From: CAIWHR01 sp963734055
Lineage (GTDB): Bacteria > Pseudomonadota > Gammaproteobacteria > Burkholderiales > Casimicrobiaceae
Reading direction: 5' to 3'
Length of the DNA: 64,000 nucleotides
Assembly (NCBI GenBank): GCA_963734055.1
Contig: CAVTFQ010000001.1
Location: 1 to 64,000, forward strand
Positions within the stretch are counted from its first letter, which is position 1. The number at the start of each line of letters is the position of its first letter. Below the pieces are notes generated by a model. The model was not told the DNA's origin, ran no database searches, and was given only the letters and a program-made list of their open reading frames with translations. Position numbers and translations under genes: made by a program. Below are positions 45,177 to 54,337 of this stretch, in pieces.

Positions 45177-46709
45177 TCAGTGCTGCGTGCCCACCGCGGG
45201 AGCACCCACCACCGCGTCGGCGGGCACGTCCTCGAACCAGTGCGCGCGCGCTTTCATGATGAGGTCCTGGGCGCGCTCGGCCGCAATGCCGGTAAGCTCG
45301 ACGAGCTCGTCGCCGGCCAGGTCGGCCAGCGCATCGCGCGTCGTGATGCCGTGGGCCGCGAGCGCGCTCGCGATCTCGGTGTCCATGCCTTCGAGGTTGA
45401 GCAGCGCCTCCTCGACGTTCTCGACGGATTCCTCGCGGACGATCGCCTCGGTCAGGAGCGCGTTGCGCGCGCGGCTCCGGAGCTCGTTGACGGTGTCCTC
45501 GTCGAAGCCCTCGATCTCCATCATCTCGTTGATCGGCACGTAGGCCACCTCCTCGAGCGACGTGAAGCCCTCGGCGATCAGGATGTCGGAGACCTCCTCG
45601 TCGACGTCGAGCTTCTCCATGAAGAGCGTGCGCAGGCGCGTGCCTTCCTCCTCGTGCTTCTTCTGCGAGTCCTCGACGCTCATCAGGTTCAGCTCCCACC
45701 CGGTGAGCTCGGAGGCGAGCCGCACGTTCTGGCCGAGGCGGCCGATCGCGATCGCGAGGTTCTCCTCGTCGACGACGACGTCCATGCTGTGCTTCTCCTC
45801 GTCGACGACGATCGACGAGATCTCGGCCGGCGCGAGCGCGTTGACGACGAACTTCGCCGGATCGTCCGAGTAGAGGATGATGTCGACGCGCTCGCCGGCG
45901 AGCTCGTTGGTCACCGCGGTGACGCGCGAGCCGCGCATGCCGATGCACGTGCCCTGGGGGTCGAGCCGCGGGTCGTTCGACTTGACGGCGATCTTGGCGC
46001 GGATGCCGGGGTCGCGCGCGGCGGCCCTGATCTCGATCAGGCCTTCCTCGATTTCGGGCACCTCGAGCTCGAACAGCCGCATCAGGAACTCGGGGGCGAT
46101 ACGCGACAGGATGAGCTGCGGCCCCTTCGCCGTGCGGTCGACCTTGGTGACGTACGCCCGGATGCGATCGCCGACCCGCAGCATCTCCTTCGGGATCAGC
46201 TGGTCGCGCGGGACGAGGCCCTCGATGCGGCCCGATTCGACGATCGCGTTGCCGCGCTCGATCCGCTTCACCGTGCCGGTGAGCAGGTTGTCCTGCCGCT
46301 CGAGAAAGTCGTTCAGGATCTGCTCGCGCTCCGCGTCGCGGATCTTCTGCAGGATGACCTGCTTCGCGGCCTGCGCGCCAATGCGCCCGAACTCGATCGG
46401 CTCGAGCGGCTCCTCGATGACGTCGCCGAGCTTCAGGTTCGGATCGCGCTCGAACGCGTCGGTGATCGCGAGCTGGTAGGCGGGCTCCTCGTGCTCCTCG
46501 TCGGGCACGACCGTCCAGCGCCGGAACGACTCGTACTCGCCGGTCTCGCGGTCGATCGCGACGCGCGCGTCGATCTCGTTGGGGAAGCGCTTCTTGGTGG
46601 CCGAGGCGAGCGCCGACTCGAGGGCCGTGAAGACGATGTCCTTCGGCACGTTTTTCTCGCGCGCGAGCGCGTCCACGAGCATCAGCACTTCCTTCCCGTT
46701 CGTCGTCAT
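45177..46709 (-). CDS. nusA: Transcription termination/antitermination factor NusA
   Basis: A 510-residue protein that binds RNA polymerase and controls pausing, termination and antitermination. The N-terminal domain (MTTNGKEVLMLVDALAREKN), S1 domain (LLTGTVKRIERGNAIVESGR), KH domains (DPQGTCIGMRGSRVTAVTNE) and two acidic C-terminal repeats (GFTSLEEVAYVPINEMMEIE, then GITTRDALADLAGDELVELT) are all present. The ATG at 46709 follows GGAG by eight bases, four bases after rimP. A TTG 18 bases earlier is less likely. Confidence 0.96.
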   Translation of the reverse strand: MTTNGKEVLMLVDALAREKNVPKDIVFTALESALASATKKRFPNEIDARVAIDRETGEYESFRRWTVVPDEEHEEPAYQLAITDAFERDPNLKLGDVIEEPLEPIEFGRIGAQAAKQVILQKIRDAEREQILNDFLERQDNLLTGTVKRIERGNAIVESGRIEGLVPRDQLIPKEMLRVGDRIRAYVTKVDRTAKGPQLILSRIAPEFLMRLFELEVPEIEEGLIEIRAAARDPGIRAKIAVKSNDPRLDPQGTCIGMRGSRVTAVTNELAGERVDIILYSDDPAKFVVNALAPAEISSIVVDEEKHSMDVVVDEENLAIAIGRLGQNVRLASELTGWELNLMSVEDSQKKHEEEGTRLRTLFMEKLDVDEEVSDILIAEGFTSLEEVAYVPINEMMEIEGFDEDTVNELRSRARNALLTEAIVREESVENVEEALLNLEGMDTEIASALAAHGITTRDALADLAGDELVELTGIAAERAQDLIMKARAHWFEDVPADAVVGAPAVGTQH

Positions 46710-46713
46710 CTCG

Positions 46714-47154
46714 TCATCTCCACTCAATTCTCGGCACGAGCCGCGCCCGCACGATGTCCGCGAGCGGCACGGTCACCTCGCCCGCGGCCGTCGCCACGGT
46801 CACCGCGTCGTCGGCGCAGCCGCGGAGCACGCCCCGGAGCTTCTTCGCGTTCGCGATCGGCGTCGCGAGCTTGAACTCGGCTTCCTGTCCCGCAAAGCGC
46901 ACGAAGTCTTCCGGCTTGCGCAGGGGCCGGTCGAGCCCGGGCGACGACACTTCGAGCCGGCCGAAGTCCACGTTTTCGACCGCGAAGAGGCGGGTCAGCT
47001 GATTCGAGACGCGCGCGCAGTCGTCGACCGTGACTCCACCCGGCTTGTCGATGAAGACGCGGACAAGCCGCGCCCCGGGAGTGCCCTCCCAGTCGACCAG
47101 CTCGTACCCCAGAGGGGGCACGGTGCGCTCCAGCAATGCCGCCAAGTGATCCAT
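46714..47154 (-). CDS. rimP: Ribosome maturation factor RimP
   Basis: A 146-residue 30S assembly factor. LLERTVPPLGYELVDWEG, the block VDDCARVSNQLTRLF and SSPGLDRPLRKPEDFVRFAG are typical. It begins the nusA operon; the ATG at 47154 is preferred because the region upstream is a terminator-bearing leader. Confidence 0.95.
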   Translation of the reverse strand: MDHLAALLERTVPPLGYELVDWEGTPGARLVRVFIDKPGGVTVDDCARVSNQLTRLFAVENVDFGRLEVSSPGLDRPLRKPEDFVRFAGQEAEFKLATPIANAKKLRGVLRGCADDAVTVATAAGEVTVPLADIVRARLVPRIEWR

Positions 47155-47201
47155 CACCTGCTTCGCGCCGCGAGGCCGGCTGGCCCTTGCGTCGCTGCTC
47201 C

Positions 47202-47230
47202 AAAAAAAAATGGGCTGTGTCCAGCCCATT
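47202..47230 (-). terminator. Leader terminator (attenuator) upstream of rimP-nusA-infB
   Basis: On the minus strand AATGGGCTG-GACA-CAGCCCATT forms a perfect 9-bp stem followed by a T run (TTTTTTTT). It lies 48 bases before the rimP start and downstream of a promoter-like sequence at 47252-47280. It would stop transcripts before the operon unless antiterminated. In E. coli the nusA operon is autoregulated by NusA; a similar control is inferred here. Confidence 0.8.
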
Positions 47231-47251
47231 TCTTGACTCTTACTGCAGTGA

Positions 47252-47280
47252 AATATAACAGAAAAGCGCGGGAATTTGAA
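47252..47280 (-). promoter_or_regulatory. Promoter-like sequence of the rimP-nusA-infB operon
   Basis: On the minus strand TTCAAA (47275-47280) and TATATT (47252-47257) are separated by 17 bases, upstream of the leader terminator. The -35 is a 4/6 match, the -10 5/6. Confidence 0.55.
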
Positions 47281-47409
47281 GGGCCGGCACGGCGTTTTAT
47301 CGCCTGGCGGCCGCCGGGACGATCGTCCGGCCGACGCCCCCACGTCCTGCGTCCCGGCCTTCCGGACCGAGGGTAAGATGGGGCCGGTTTGCCCTCACGA
47401 AAGCCCGCC

Positions 47410-48915
47410 ATGCCCGCGCCCCTGCCGATCGCCCGCAACGCCCTGGGCGAACTCGCGCTCCTGCCTGCCCTCGCGAACCGCCACGGCCTCGTCACCGGGG
47501 CGACCGGCACCGGCAAGACGGTCACGCTGCAGGTCATGGCCGAGCGGTTCTCCTCGATCGGGGTGCCCGTGTTCATGGCCGACGTCAAGGGCGACCTGGC
47601 GGGGATCAGCCAGGCCGGCGCACCGTCGGAAAAGCTCTCCGCCCGGCTCAAGGCCATCGGGGCGGACGAGCCCAAGTACGCCGGCTGCCCCGCCGTGCTG
47701 TGGGACGTGTTCGGCGAGCAGGGCCACCCCGTGCGCGCCACGGTCTCGGACCTGGGGCCGCTGCTCCTCGCGCGGATCCTCGACCTCAACGACACGCAGG
47801 AGGGCGTGCTGGCGCTCGTATTCAAGGTCGCGGACGACAACGGACTCCTGCTCCTCGACCTCAAGGACCTCCGTGCCGCGCTCCAGTACGTGGGCGACAA
47901 CGCGCAGCAGTTCCAGACGAACTACGGCAACGTCTCGGCAGCGTCCGTCGGCGCGATCCAGCGCGGCCTGCTCGCGCTCGAGCAGCAGGGCGCCGAGAAG
48001 TTCGTCGGCGAGCCGATGCTGAACATCGACGATCTCCTGCAGACCGGGGCCGGAGGCAAGGGCGTCATGAACATCCTCGCCGCGGACAGGCTCATGGCGG
48101 CGCCCAAGCTCTACTCGACCCTGCTCCTGTGGCTCCTGTCCGAGCTTTACGAGCGGCTGCCGGAAGTCGGCGATCCCGACAAGCCGAAGCTCGTCTTCTT
48201 CTTCGACGAGGCGCACCTGCTCTTCACCGACGCTCCGAAGAATCTCCTCGACAAGATCGAGCAGGTCGTGCGGCTGATCCGGTCGAAGGGCGTCGGCGTC
48301 TACTTCGTCACCCAGAATCCGCTCGACGTGCCGGACACGGTGCTGGGACAGCTCGGCAACCGCGTGCAGCACGCGCTTCGTGCGTTCACGCCGCGCGACC
48401 AGAAGGCGGTCAAGGCGGCCGCCGAGACGATGCGCGCCAACCCGAAGCTCGACACCGCGGCGGCGATCACCGAGCTCGGCGTCGGCGAGGCACTGATCTC
48501 GTTCCTCGACGAGAAGGGGCGGCCCGCGATGGTCGAGCGCGCCTTCGTGCTGCCGCCGGCGAGCCGGATCGGCCCCATCACGCCCGAGGAACGACGGGCG
48601 CTCATGGCGGCGTCGCCGGTCGCCGGCGCCTACGACAAGCCGGTCGACCGGGAGTCGGCGTACGAGCGGCTGCGCGGCCGCGCGGAACAGGCCGCGGCAC
48701 CGGCCGCACCGGGTTCCGCACCGAGTGCGGGAGGCGGCGGCTTCCTCGATTCGATCAAGGGCTCGCTCGGCGGTCTCATGACGGGCAGCGGCCGGAAGGA
48801 CAGCATGGTCGAGGCGATGGCCAAGAGCGCCGCGCGCACCGTGGGTTCGACGATGGGCCGCGAGATCGTGCGCGGCGTGCTGGGGTCGCTCCTGGGCGGC
48901 GGAAAGCGGCGCTGA
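47410..48915 (+). CDS. HerA-like ATPase (DUF853/YjgR family)
   Basis: A 501-residue protein of the DUF853 helicase-like family. The Walker A GATGTGKTVTLQ is near residue 31 and the Walker B LVFFFDEAHLLF near 270; a basic C-terminus ends GGGKRR. FTPRDQKAVKAAAETMRANP and GEALISFLDEKGRPAMVER are conserved in this group. E. coli YjgR is the known relative; its role is not established. The ATG at 47410 is preferred over a TTG at 47389. Confidence 0.88.
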   Translation: MPAPLPIARNALGELALLPALANRHGLVTGATGTGKTVTLQVMAERFSSIGVPVFMADVKGDLAGISQAGAPSEKLSARLKAIGADEPKYAGCPAVLWDVFGEQGHPVRATVSDLGPLLLARILDLNDTQEGVLALVFKVADDNGLLLLDLKDLRAALQYVGDNAQQFQTNYGNVSAASVGAIQRGLLALEQQGAEKFVGEPMLNIDDLLQTGAGGKGVMNILAADRLMAAPKLYSTLLLWLLSELYERLPEVGDPDKPKLVFFFDEAHLLFTDAPKNLLDKIEQVVRLIRSKGVGVYFVTQNPLDVPDTVLGQLGNRVQHALRAFTPRDQKAVKAAAETMRANPKLDTAAAITELGVGEALISFLDEKGRPAMVERAFVLPPASRIGPITPEERRALMAASPVAGAYDKPVDRESAYERLRGRAEQAAAPAAPGSAPSAGGGGFLDSIKGSLGGLMTGSGRKDSMVEAMAKSAARTVGSTMGREIVRGVLGSLLGGGKRR

Positions 48916-48951
48916 CAGCCCCCGTTATTGCGCGGGCCCGCTGCGCGGAGC

Positions 48952-51381
48952 TTAAAGGCGTTCGCCGACGTCCATCGTCCTGTCTTCCCGGAGCCACGCG
49001 CGCGTCTCCGCCAGCGCCGCGACATAGGAGAGCGCCCGCCCGGCCGCCTCGGCCGCAGTGAATGCCGACGTCCCGAGCGCTGCGCGTGCCTTCGCGATCA
49101 GGGGCACAACTAATTCTTCGTCCAGCGGATCAGGGTGAAACCCGATCTGCTCGCATTGTGCGGTTGCCGCCCCCCGGAACTGTGCGGCGCGCCGCCACTC
49201 TCCGAGGAAGGCCGCAAGGCCGGCCGAAATATGCAGCACGCTTGCTCCCAAAGCCCGGGAACCCATCCGCTCGACGTACTCAAGCGCCTCGAACAGCAAC
49301 TCCCTCGAGGGCTCCCCGAATCCCTTCGCCATGGAGAGGCACGCCAAGTTGATCAGGCCGACGATGACGTCGCTGAAATCTCCAAGATCGCGAACAACTG
49401 GCAGGGCCTCTCGATAGAGCTCCTCCGCAGCATCAAGATTCCGTTCCAGGCGATACAGCGCGGCAAGCCCCATGAGGCTCGCGATGAGAGGGATCTTGTT
49501 CTCCACGCGCCGCGCCAACGGGAGCGCTTCTTCGTAGCGCCTGCGCGTCTCCTCGGGCCTCCCCTGCGCGTAAGACTGCTCCCCCAGTGAATGGAGCGCC
49601 ATTGCGATTCGTTCGTCGTTGCCGACCATCCGGGCAATCGAAAGGCTCTCCTCCAGCAACGCATTCGCTTCCGCATAGTTGCCAATGCAGCTTGCGAATT
49701 TGGCAGCGGCGTAGAGACCCTGACAGCGTGCCAGGCTGGCAATCTGTCCATGCGCGCCCGTCAGCGCCTCCATCGCCACCTTGTATCCGAGCCCCAACCC
49801 GCCGCGATGGATCCAGTACTGTCTCATCGCAAAAACCAATCTCAGCCTAAGTTCCGCGCCCCTCGCCGTTTGCCCACCCCACGCATGGGCAGCGAGGAAG
49901 TTCTCCCGCTCGAGCTCGAACCGCGCGAACCACGCCACCTGTTCCGCACCATAGAACGCCTCCTTGGCGCCCTCTGCGAACTCCAGATAGAACATGAGGT
50001 GCTGTGTGCGGGTCCGATCGCCGTCACCCGATTCGTCGAGCCGCTCCTGCGCATACTCGCGCACGGTATCGAGCAGCCGATAGCGCTCGGCGCCGGCTTC
50101 GACCAGCACCAGCGACTTCTCAACGAGCTCGGTCAATAGGTCGAGCACGTCGATGGCTTCGACGTCCCCACCTGCACCGACCGCCTCCGCGGCCTCAAGG
50201 GTGAGACCGCCCGCGAACACCGCGAGGCGCCGCAGCAGGGCGCGCTCCGGCTCGGTGAGGAGGTCGTAACTCCAGTCGATCATCGCGCGGAGCGTCTGCC
50301 GATGCGGCAGCGCAGTCCGGTCGCCGTGCGTCAGCAGCCGGAGCCGGTCGCGCAGCCGCTCGGCGATCTTCTCCACCGGCAACATGCGCGCGCGCGCGGC
50401 GGCGAGCTCGATCGCCAGCGGGATGCCGTCGACGTGGCGACAGATGTCCGCCACCGCGGCGGCATTCTCGCGCGTCAGTACAAACATCGGCTGTGCCGCC
50501 ACGGCCCGGTCGACGAACAGGCGCACCGCTTCGTACTCGGTCAGCGCGGACACAGCAATTACTGGGTTGGGCTCCGGCAACGCCAGCGCCCGCACCACGT
50601 AGGACGCCTCCCCCGGAAGGTGCAGCCGCTCGCGACTGGTGGCGAGGAGCTTCAGGTGCGGACCCGACTGAAGCAGCGGCCCAGTCAGCTCGGCGCACGC
50701 TTGCAGCAAGTGTTCGCAGCTGTCGAGGATTAGCAGGAGGCGCCGCTCCGCGACATGCTTCAGCAGCGCCTCGACCACCGGCCGTCCCGGCTCTTCCCTC
50801 ACCCCGAGCACCGAGGCGACCGCCTGCGGCACCCGCCGGGCGTCAGTCAGCGGCGCCAGTTCGACCAGCCACACGCCATCCGGATACGCGTTCGCCACGC
50901 CGGTGGCGACCTCAAGGGCCAGCCGCGTCTTGCCAAGGCCGCCGAACCCGACCAGCGTCAGTAGCCGGGCGCGCTCCAGCAACGCCCTGACCTCGGCCAG
51001 CTCGCCCGCACGGCCGACGAACGAGCTGATTTGTCGGGGGAGGTTGTATGGCGCCGGCGCCACCGTTTCGTGGGTCGGCTTGAGCGTGAACCGATAGCCG
51101 TGCCCCGGAACGGTGGCTATCGCCTCCGCCCCAAGGATCTTGCGCAGCGCCGAGACCTGGACCTGCAAGTTGTTCTCTTCGACGACCAGCTTCGGCCAGA
51201 CGCGGTCGAGCAGCTCGTCCTTCGACACGAGCTGCCCCGCCCGCTCGACCAGCGCCACTAACAGGTTGAAGGCGCGCGGACCCACGGCCATCGGCTGGCC
51301 GTCGGCGAGCAGCCGTCGCTCGCTTGGGTCAAGGCGGAAGCGATCAAATCGGTAGGCGGATGGCGTGGCTTGAACGCTCAT
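48952..51381 (-). CDS. Winged-helix STAND ATPase with TPR-like sensor (paralogue 1)
   Basis: An 809-residue regulator. An OmpR/CadC-type winged helix (about 5-100: RFRLDPSERRLLADGQPMAV, SALRKILGAEAIATVPGHGY) is followed by a STAND NTPase domain (about 115-420: PRQISSFVGRAGELAEVRAL, Walker A GFGGLGKTR, Walker B LLLILDSCEH). Helical repeats (about 480-780) end at residue 809. It probably binds DNA in an ATP- and ligand-dependent way. The ATG at 51381 is 14 bases after the stop of paralogue 2. The two share nearly identical N-terminal two-thirds and diverge in the repeats, so they arose by tandem duplication. Confidence 0.88.
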   Translation of the reverse strand: MSVQATPSAYRFDRFRLDPSERRLLADGQPMAVGPRAFNLLVALVERAGQLVSKDELLDRVWPKLVVEENNLQVQVSALRKILGAEAIATVPGHGYRFTLKPTHETVAPAPYNLPRQISSFVGRAGELAEVRALLERARLLTLVGFGGLGKTRLALEVATGVANAYPDGVWLVELAPLTDARRVPQAVASVLGVREEPGRPVVEALLKHVAERRLLLILDSCEHLLQACAELTGPLLQSGPHLKLLATSRERLHLPGEASYVVRALALPEPNPVIAVSALTEYEAVRLFVDRAVAAQPMFVLTRENAAAVADICRHVDGIPLAIELAAARARMLPVEKIAERLRDRLRLLTHGDRTALPHRQTLRAMIDWSYDLLTEPERALLRRLAVFAGGLTLEAAEAVGAGGDVEAIDVLDLLTELVEKSLVLVEAGAERYRLLDTVREYAQERLDESGDGDRTRTQHLMFYLEFAEGAKEAFYGAEQVAWFARFELERENFLAAHAWGGQTARGAELRLRLVFAMRQYWIHRGGLGLGYKVAMEALTGAHGQIASLARCQGLYAAAKFASCIGNYAEANALLEESLSIARMVGNDERIAMALHSLGEQSYAQGRPEETRRRYEEALPLARRVENKIPLIASLMGLAALYRLERNLDAAEELYREALPVVRDLGDFSDVIVGLINLACLSMAKGFGEPSRELLFEALEYVERMGSRALGASVLHISAGLAAFLGEWRRAAQFRGAATAQCEQIGFHPDPLDEELVVPLIAKARAALGTSAFTAAEAAGRALSYVAALAETRAWLREDRTMDVGERL

Positions 51382-51395
51382 TCGGGAAGGCCCGA

Positions 51396-53882
51396 TCAAT
51401 TGCCGCAATTGCAGGAGCTGAGTCCCGAAACTGCAGCCAATGGACGTGCGTCCCGCGATCCGGAAGCTATCTCCAGCCAAGCGCGAGTCTCGGTCAGCGC
51501 AGCCTCATAGGAAAGGGCCCGCCCTGCCGCCTCGGCTGCGGTGAATGCCGCCGGACCTAGCGCTGCACGTGCTTTCGCGATCAGCGGCGAAAGGAACATC
51601 TCATCCACGGACTCACGGTGGTCGCCCATCCGCTCGTGTTGCGCGGTGGCTGCGCCGAATAGTTGCGCCGCACGCTGCCACTCCTCGCATGACGCGGCCA
51701 AGCCTGCCGCCTTTTCCATGACGTCCACTGCCATCGGCTTGGAGGACGCGTTCTCGGAAGCTGCAAGCGCCTCGCGCAGCATTCCGACCGCCCGGTGTCC
51801 CGCCCCACGGTCGAGAGCGATGGCCGCCAAGCCGACGAGTTGAAAGGCTGCAAGAAGGGGGAATCCAACGGCACGCGCGCACGCCAGCGCCTCTTCCAAG
51901 AGTGCCTCCGCGGCATCCGTGTCTCCTTCGAGGCGGAGGAGTTCGGACAAGTCCGTCAGGACCATGGCAAGCACGTCCTTGCTTTCCAGGCATCGTGCCA
52001 GAGCGCGTGCCTCCTCCAGATATCGACGCGCCTCGTGCCGGTTGCCCTCCATCTGGAGCACCGTGGCGAGCATCCTCAGTGCGTCTGCGCGAGTCCTGTC
52101 TCCAGCACCCACTTGCGTTGCAATCGCAAGTGCCTCTGTCAGGGAAACCTTGGCCGTGTCGAATTGGCCGAATTCAATCGCGAGAGTTGCCGAATTAGCA
52201 AGGGCATTGCAGCGGGCGACACTAGGTTCTTGCGCTCGCGCAAGCGCCTCCATCATCGCACGGTACCCGAGTTCGAACTGACCGCGATGGGCCCAGTTAT
52301 TAGTCAGCGCGCGCACCAGCCTGAGCCCCGCCTCGCCCGCTCCGTCGAGGTGGTCGCATGCAGCGTGTGCGGCGAGAAGGTTTTCCCGCTCGGCATCGAG
52401 CCGGGTGAGCCAGGCTCCCTGGGTCGGACCTCCGCGAAGGTTCGGTGACGCTTGCTCGGCCAGTGCCAGATAGAACGCGAGATGCCGTGCGTCGACTGGA
52501 TCTCCTTCTCCTGACTCGTTCAGCCGCTCCTGCACATACTCGCGCACGGTGTCGAGCAGCCGGTAACGCTCGGCGCCGGCGTCCACCACGACCAGCGACT
52601 TCTCCACCAGCTCGGTCAAGAGGTCGAGCACGTCGATCGCGTCGACCTCGCCGCCCGCACCGACCGCCTCCGCGGCCTCCAGTGTGAAACCCCCGGCAAA
52701 CACCGCGAGGTGCCGCAGCAACGCACGCTCCGGCTCCGGCAGCAGGTCATAGCTCCAGTCGATCATCGCCCGCAGCGTCTGCCGGTGCGGCAGCGCGGTC
52801 GGGTCGCCGTGCGTCAGCAGCCGGAAGCGGTCGGAGAGCCGCTCGGCGATCTTCTCCACTGACAGTACGCGCGCGCGCGCAGCGGCCAGCTCGATCGCCA
52901 GCGGAATGCCGTCGACGTGACGACAGATGTCCGCCACCGCGGCGGCATTGTGATGCGTCAGTTGAAACGCCGGCTGCGCTGCCACCGCGCGGTCGAGGAA
53001 CAGCCGCACCGCCTCGTACTCGGTCAGCGCAGGTAGCGTGATGGCCGGATTCGGCCCCGGCAGCGTAAGCGCCGGCACCACGTAGGTCGTCTCGCCCGTG
53101 AGGTGCAGCCGTTCCCGGCTGGTGGCGAGGAGCTTCAGCTGCGGGCCAGCTTGCAGCAGTTGCCTGGTGAGTTCCGCAGCGGCTTGGATCAGATGTTCGC
53201 AGCTGTCGAGGAGGAGCAGCAGACGTCGTTCCGCGACGTGCTTCAGCAGAGCCTCGACCACCGGCCGCCCCGGCTCTTGGCGGACCCCCAGCACCGAGGC
53301 CACCGCCTGCGCCACCAGCCGGGCATCGGTTAGCGGCGCCAGCTCCACCAACCACACCCCGTCCGGATAGGCGTCCGCAACGGCGGCCGCGACCTGAAGC
53401 GACAGCCGCGTCTTGCCGATGCCGCCAAATCCGACCAGCGTCAGCAGCCGCGTGTGCTCCAGCAGGGCCTTGACCTCGGCCAGCTCGCGCGCTCGACCGA
53501 CGAACGAAGTGACCTGCCGCGGGAGGTTGTACGGCGCCGGCGCCGCGAGCGATGCCGGCGCCACCACTTCCCGGCTCGGCGTCAGCGTGAACCGATAGCC
53601 GTGCCCCGCAATCGTCGCGATCGCCTGCGCGCCAAGGATCTTGCGCAGCGCCGAGACCTGGACCTGCAGGTTGTTCTCTTCGACGACCAGGTTCGGCCAG
53701 ACGCGGTCGAGCAGCTCGTCCTTCGATACCAGCTGCCCCGCGCGCTCCACCAACACTACCAGCAGATTGAACGCGCGCGGACCCACGGCCAGCGGCTGGC
53801 CGGCGTGCAGCAATCGGCGTTCGCTTGGCTGGAGCTCGAAAGCGCCAAAGCGGACGCGGGCGATGTCCCGATCCTCTCCCAT
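51396..53882 (-). CDS. Winged-helix STAND ATPase with TPR-like sensor (paralogue 2)
   Basis: An 828-residue relative of the next gene. The order is winged helix (FGAFELQPSERRLLHAGQPL, SALRKILGAQAIATIAGHGY), STAND NTPase (PRQVTSFVGRARELAEVKAL, Walker A GFGGIGKTR, LLLLLDSCEH) and TPR-like repeats (AEFGQFDTAK-like units in 560-790). The ATG at 53882 (MGEDRDIARVRFGAF) is preferred over an upstream frame that lacks family sequence. It is the first gene of a two-gene operon. A TTAAGG direct repeat lies 93 bases upstream. The last residues (LSSCNCGN) are unusual. Confidence 0.88.
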   Translation of the reverse strand: MGEDRDIARVRFGAFELQPSERRLLHAGQPLAVGPRAFNLLVVLVERAGQLVSKDELLDRVWPNLVVEENNLQVQVSALRKILGAQAIATIAGHGYRFTLTPSREVVAPASLAAPAPYNLPRQVTSFVGRARELAEVKALLEHTRLLTLVGFGGIGKTRLSLQVAAAVADAYPDGVWLVELAPLTDARLVAQAVASVLGVRQEPGRPVVEALLKHVAERRLLLLLDSCEHLIQAAAELTRQLLQAGPQLKLLATSRERLHLTGETTYVVPALTLPGPNPAITLPALTEYEAVRLFLDRAVAAQPAFQLTHHNAAAVADICRHVDGIPLAIELAAARARVLSVEKIAERLSDRFRLLTHGDPTALPHRQTLRAMIDWSYDLLPEPERALLRHLAVFAGGFTLEAAEAVGAGGEVDAIDVLDLLTELVEKSLVVVDAGAERYRLLDTVREYVQERLNESGEGDPVDARHLAFYLALAEQASPNLRGGPTQGAWLTRLDAERENLLAAHAACDHLDGAGEAGLRLVRALTNNWAHRGQFELGYRAMMEALARAQEPSVARCNALANSATLAIEFGQFDTAKVSLTEALAIATQVGAGDRTRADALRMLATVLQMEGNRHEARRYLEEARALARCLESKDVLAMVLTDLSELLRLEGDTDAAEALLEEALACARAVGFPLLAAFQLVGLAAIALDRGAGHRAVGMLREALAASENASSKPMAVDVMEKAAGLAASCEEWQRAAQLFGAATAQHERMGDHRESVDEMFLSPLIAKARAALGPAAFTAAEAAGRALSYEAALTETRAWLEIASGSRDARPLAAVSGLSSCNCGN

Positions 53883-53974
53883 TGTGAAGCGCGGACCTCC
53901 ACGGGTCGCCAGAGCAAGTCTATACCCGGCTTCGATCCTGCGCGGTCGGGCACCCGCACGGCTGTGGAAAAAGT

Positions 53975-53991
53975 TTAAGGCGCTCTTAAGG
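53975..53991. promoter_or_regulatory. TTAAGG direct repeat with 11-bp period
   Basis: TTAAGG at 53975-53980 and 53986-53991 repeat with an 11-base period, the spacing used by OmpR/PhoB-type winged-helix dimers. They lie about 93 bases upstream of the winged-helix STAND gene. This is a candidate autoregulatory operator. Confidence 0.45.
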
Positions 53992-54337
53992 ACGGCCGGA
54001 AGCCAATGGGGGACATTGACACCGTCGCCTCGAACAACCGCCGCGGGCACGTGCTATGCGCAACAAGAACCATTCTCATTCTGGCGCTCGGGACCCGTTC
54101 CCGCCCAATTCCGGCGTCGTTTTGTGCGTCGATCCCAAATCGCCGGCCCGAAAATCGGACTACCGGTCACTCGAGAATCGCTACGGTGAGGCGGACGGAG
54201 CATGCGGGCGCCGATACGCCCAGCATCATGCAATCAAAGACAACCGCGGACGCTCGATGCACGGACTGAATCGATCGGCGATCCGTTCATTGCGGCGTTT
54301 GATCTGCGCCGTTTTTCGCAAAGCGAAGGGAGGTCAC
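53992..54337. other. Intergenic region before the beta-helix gene
   Basis: With the operator above, the 455-base gap between the STAND and beta-helix genes holds no gene I can support. A + strand frame runs in-frame into the beta-helix gene (MHGLNRSAIRSLRRLICAVF) and could extend it, but the strong GGGAGGT site at 54328 points to ATG 54338. Confidence 0.35.

Noticed and set aside
42722..45259. An 845-residue open frame on the + strand
   Set aside because: It is antisense to infB; Leu/Arg/His-rich composition mirrors the infB codons.
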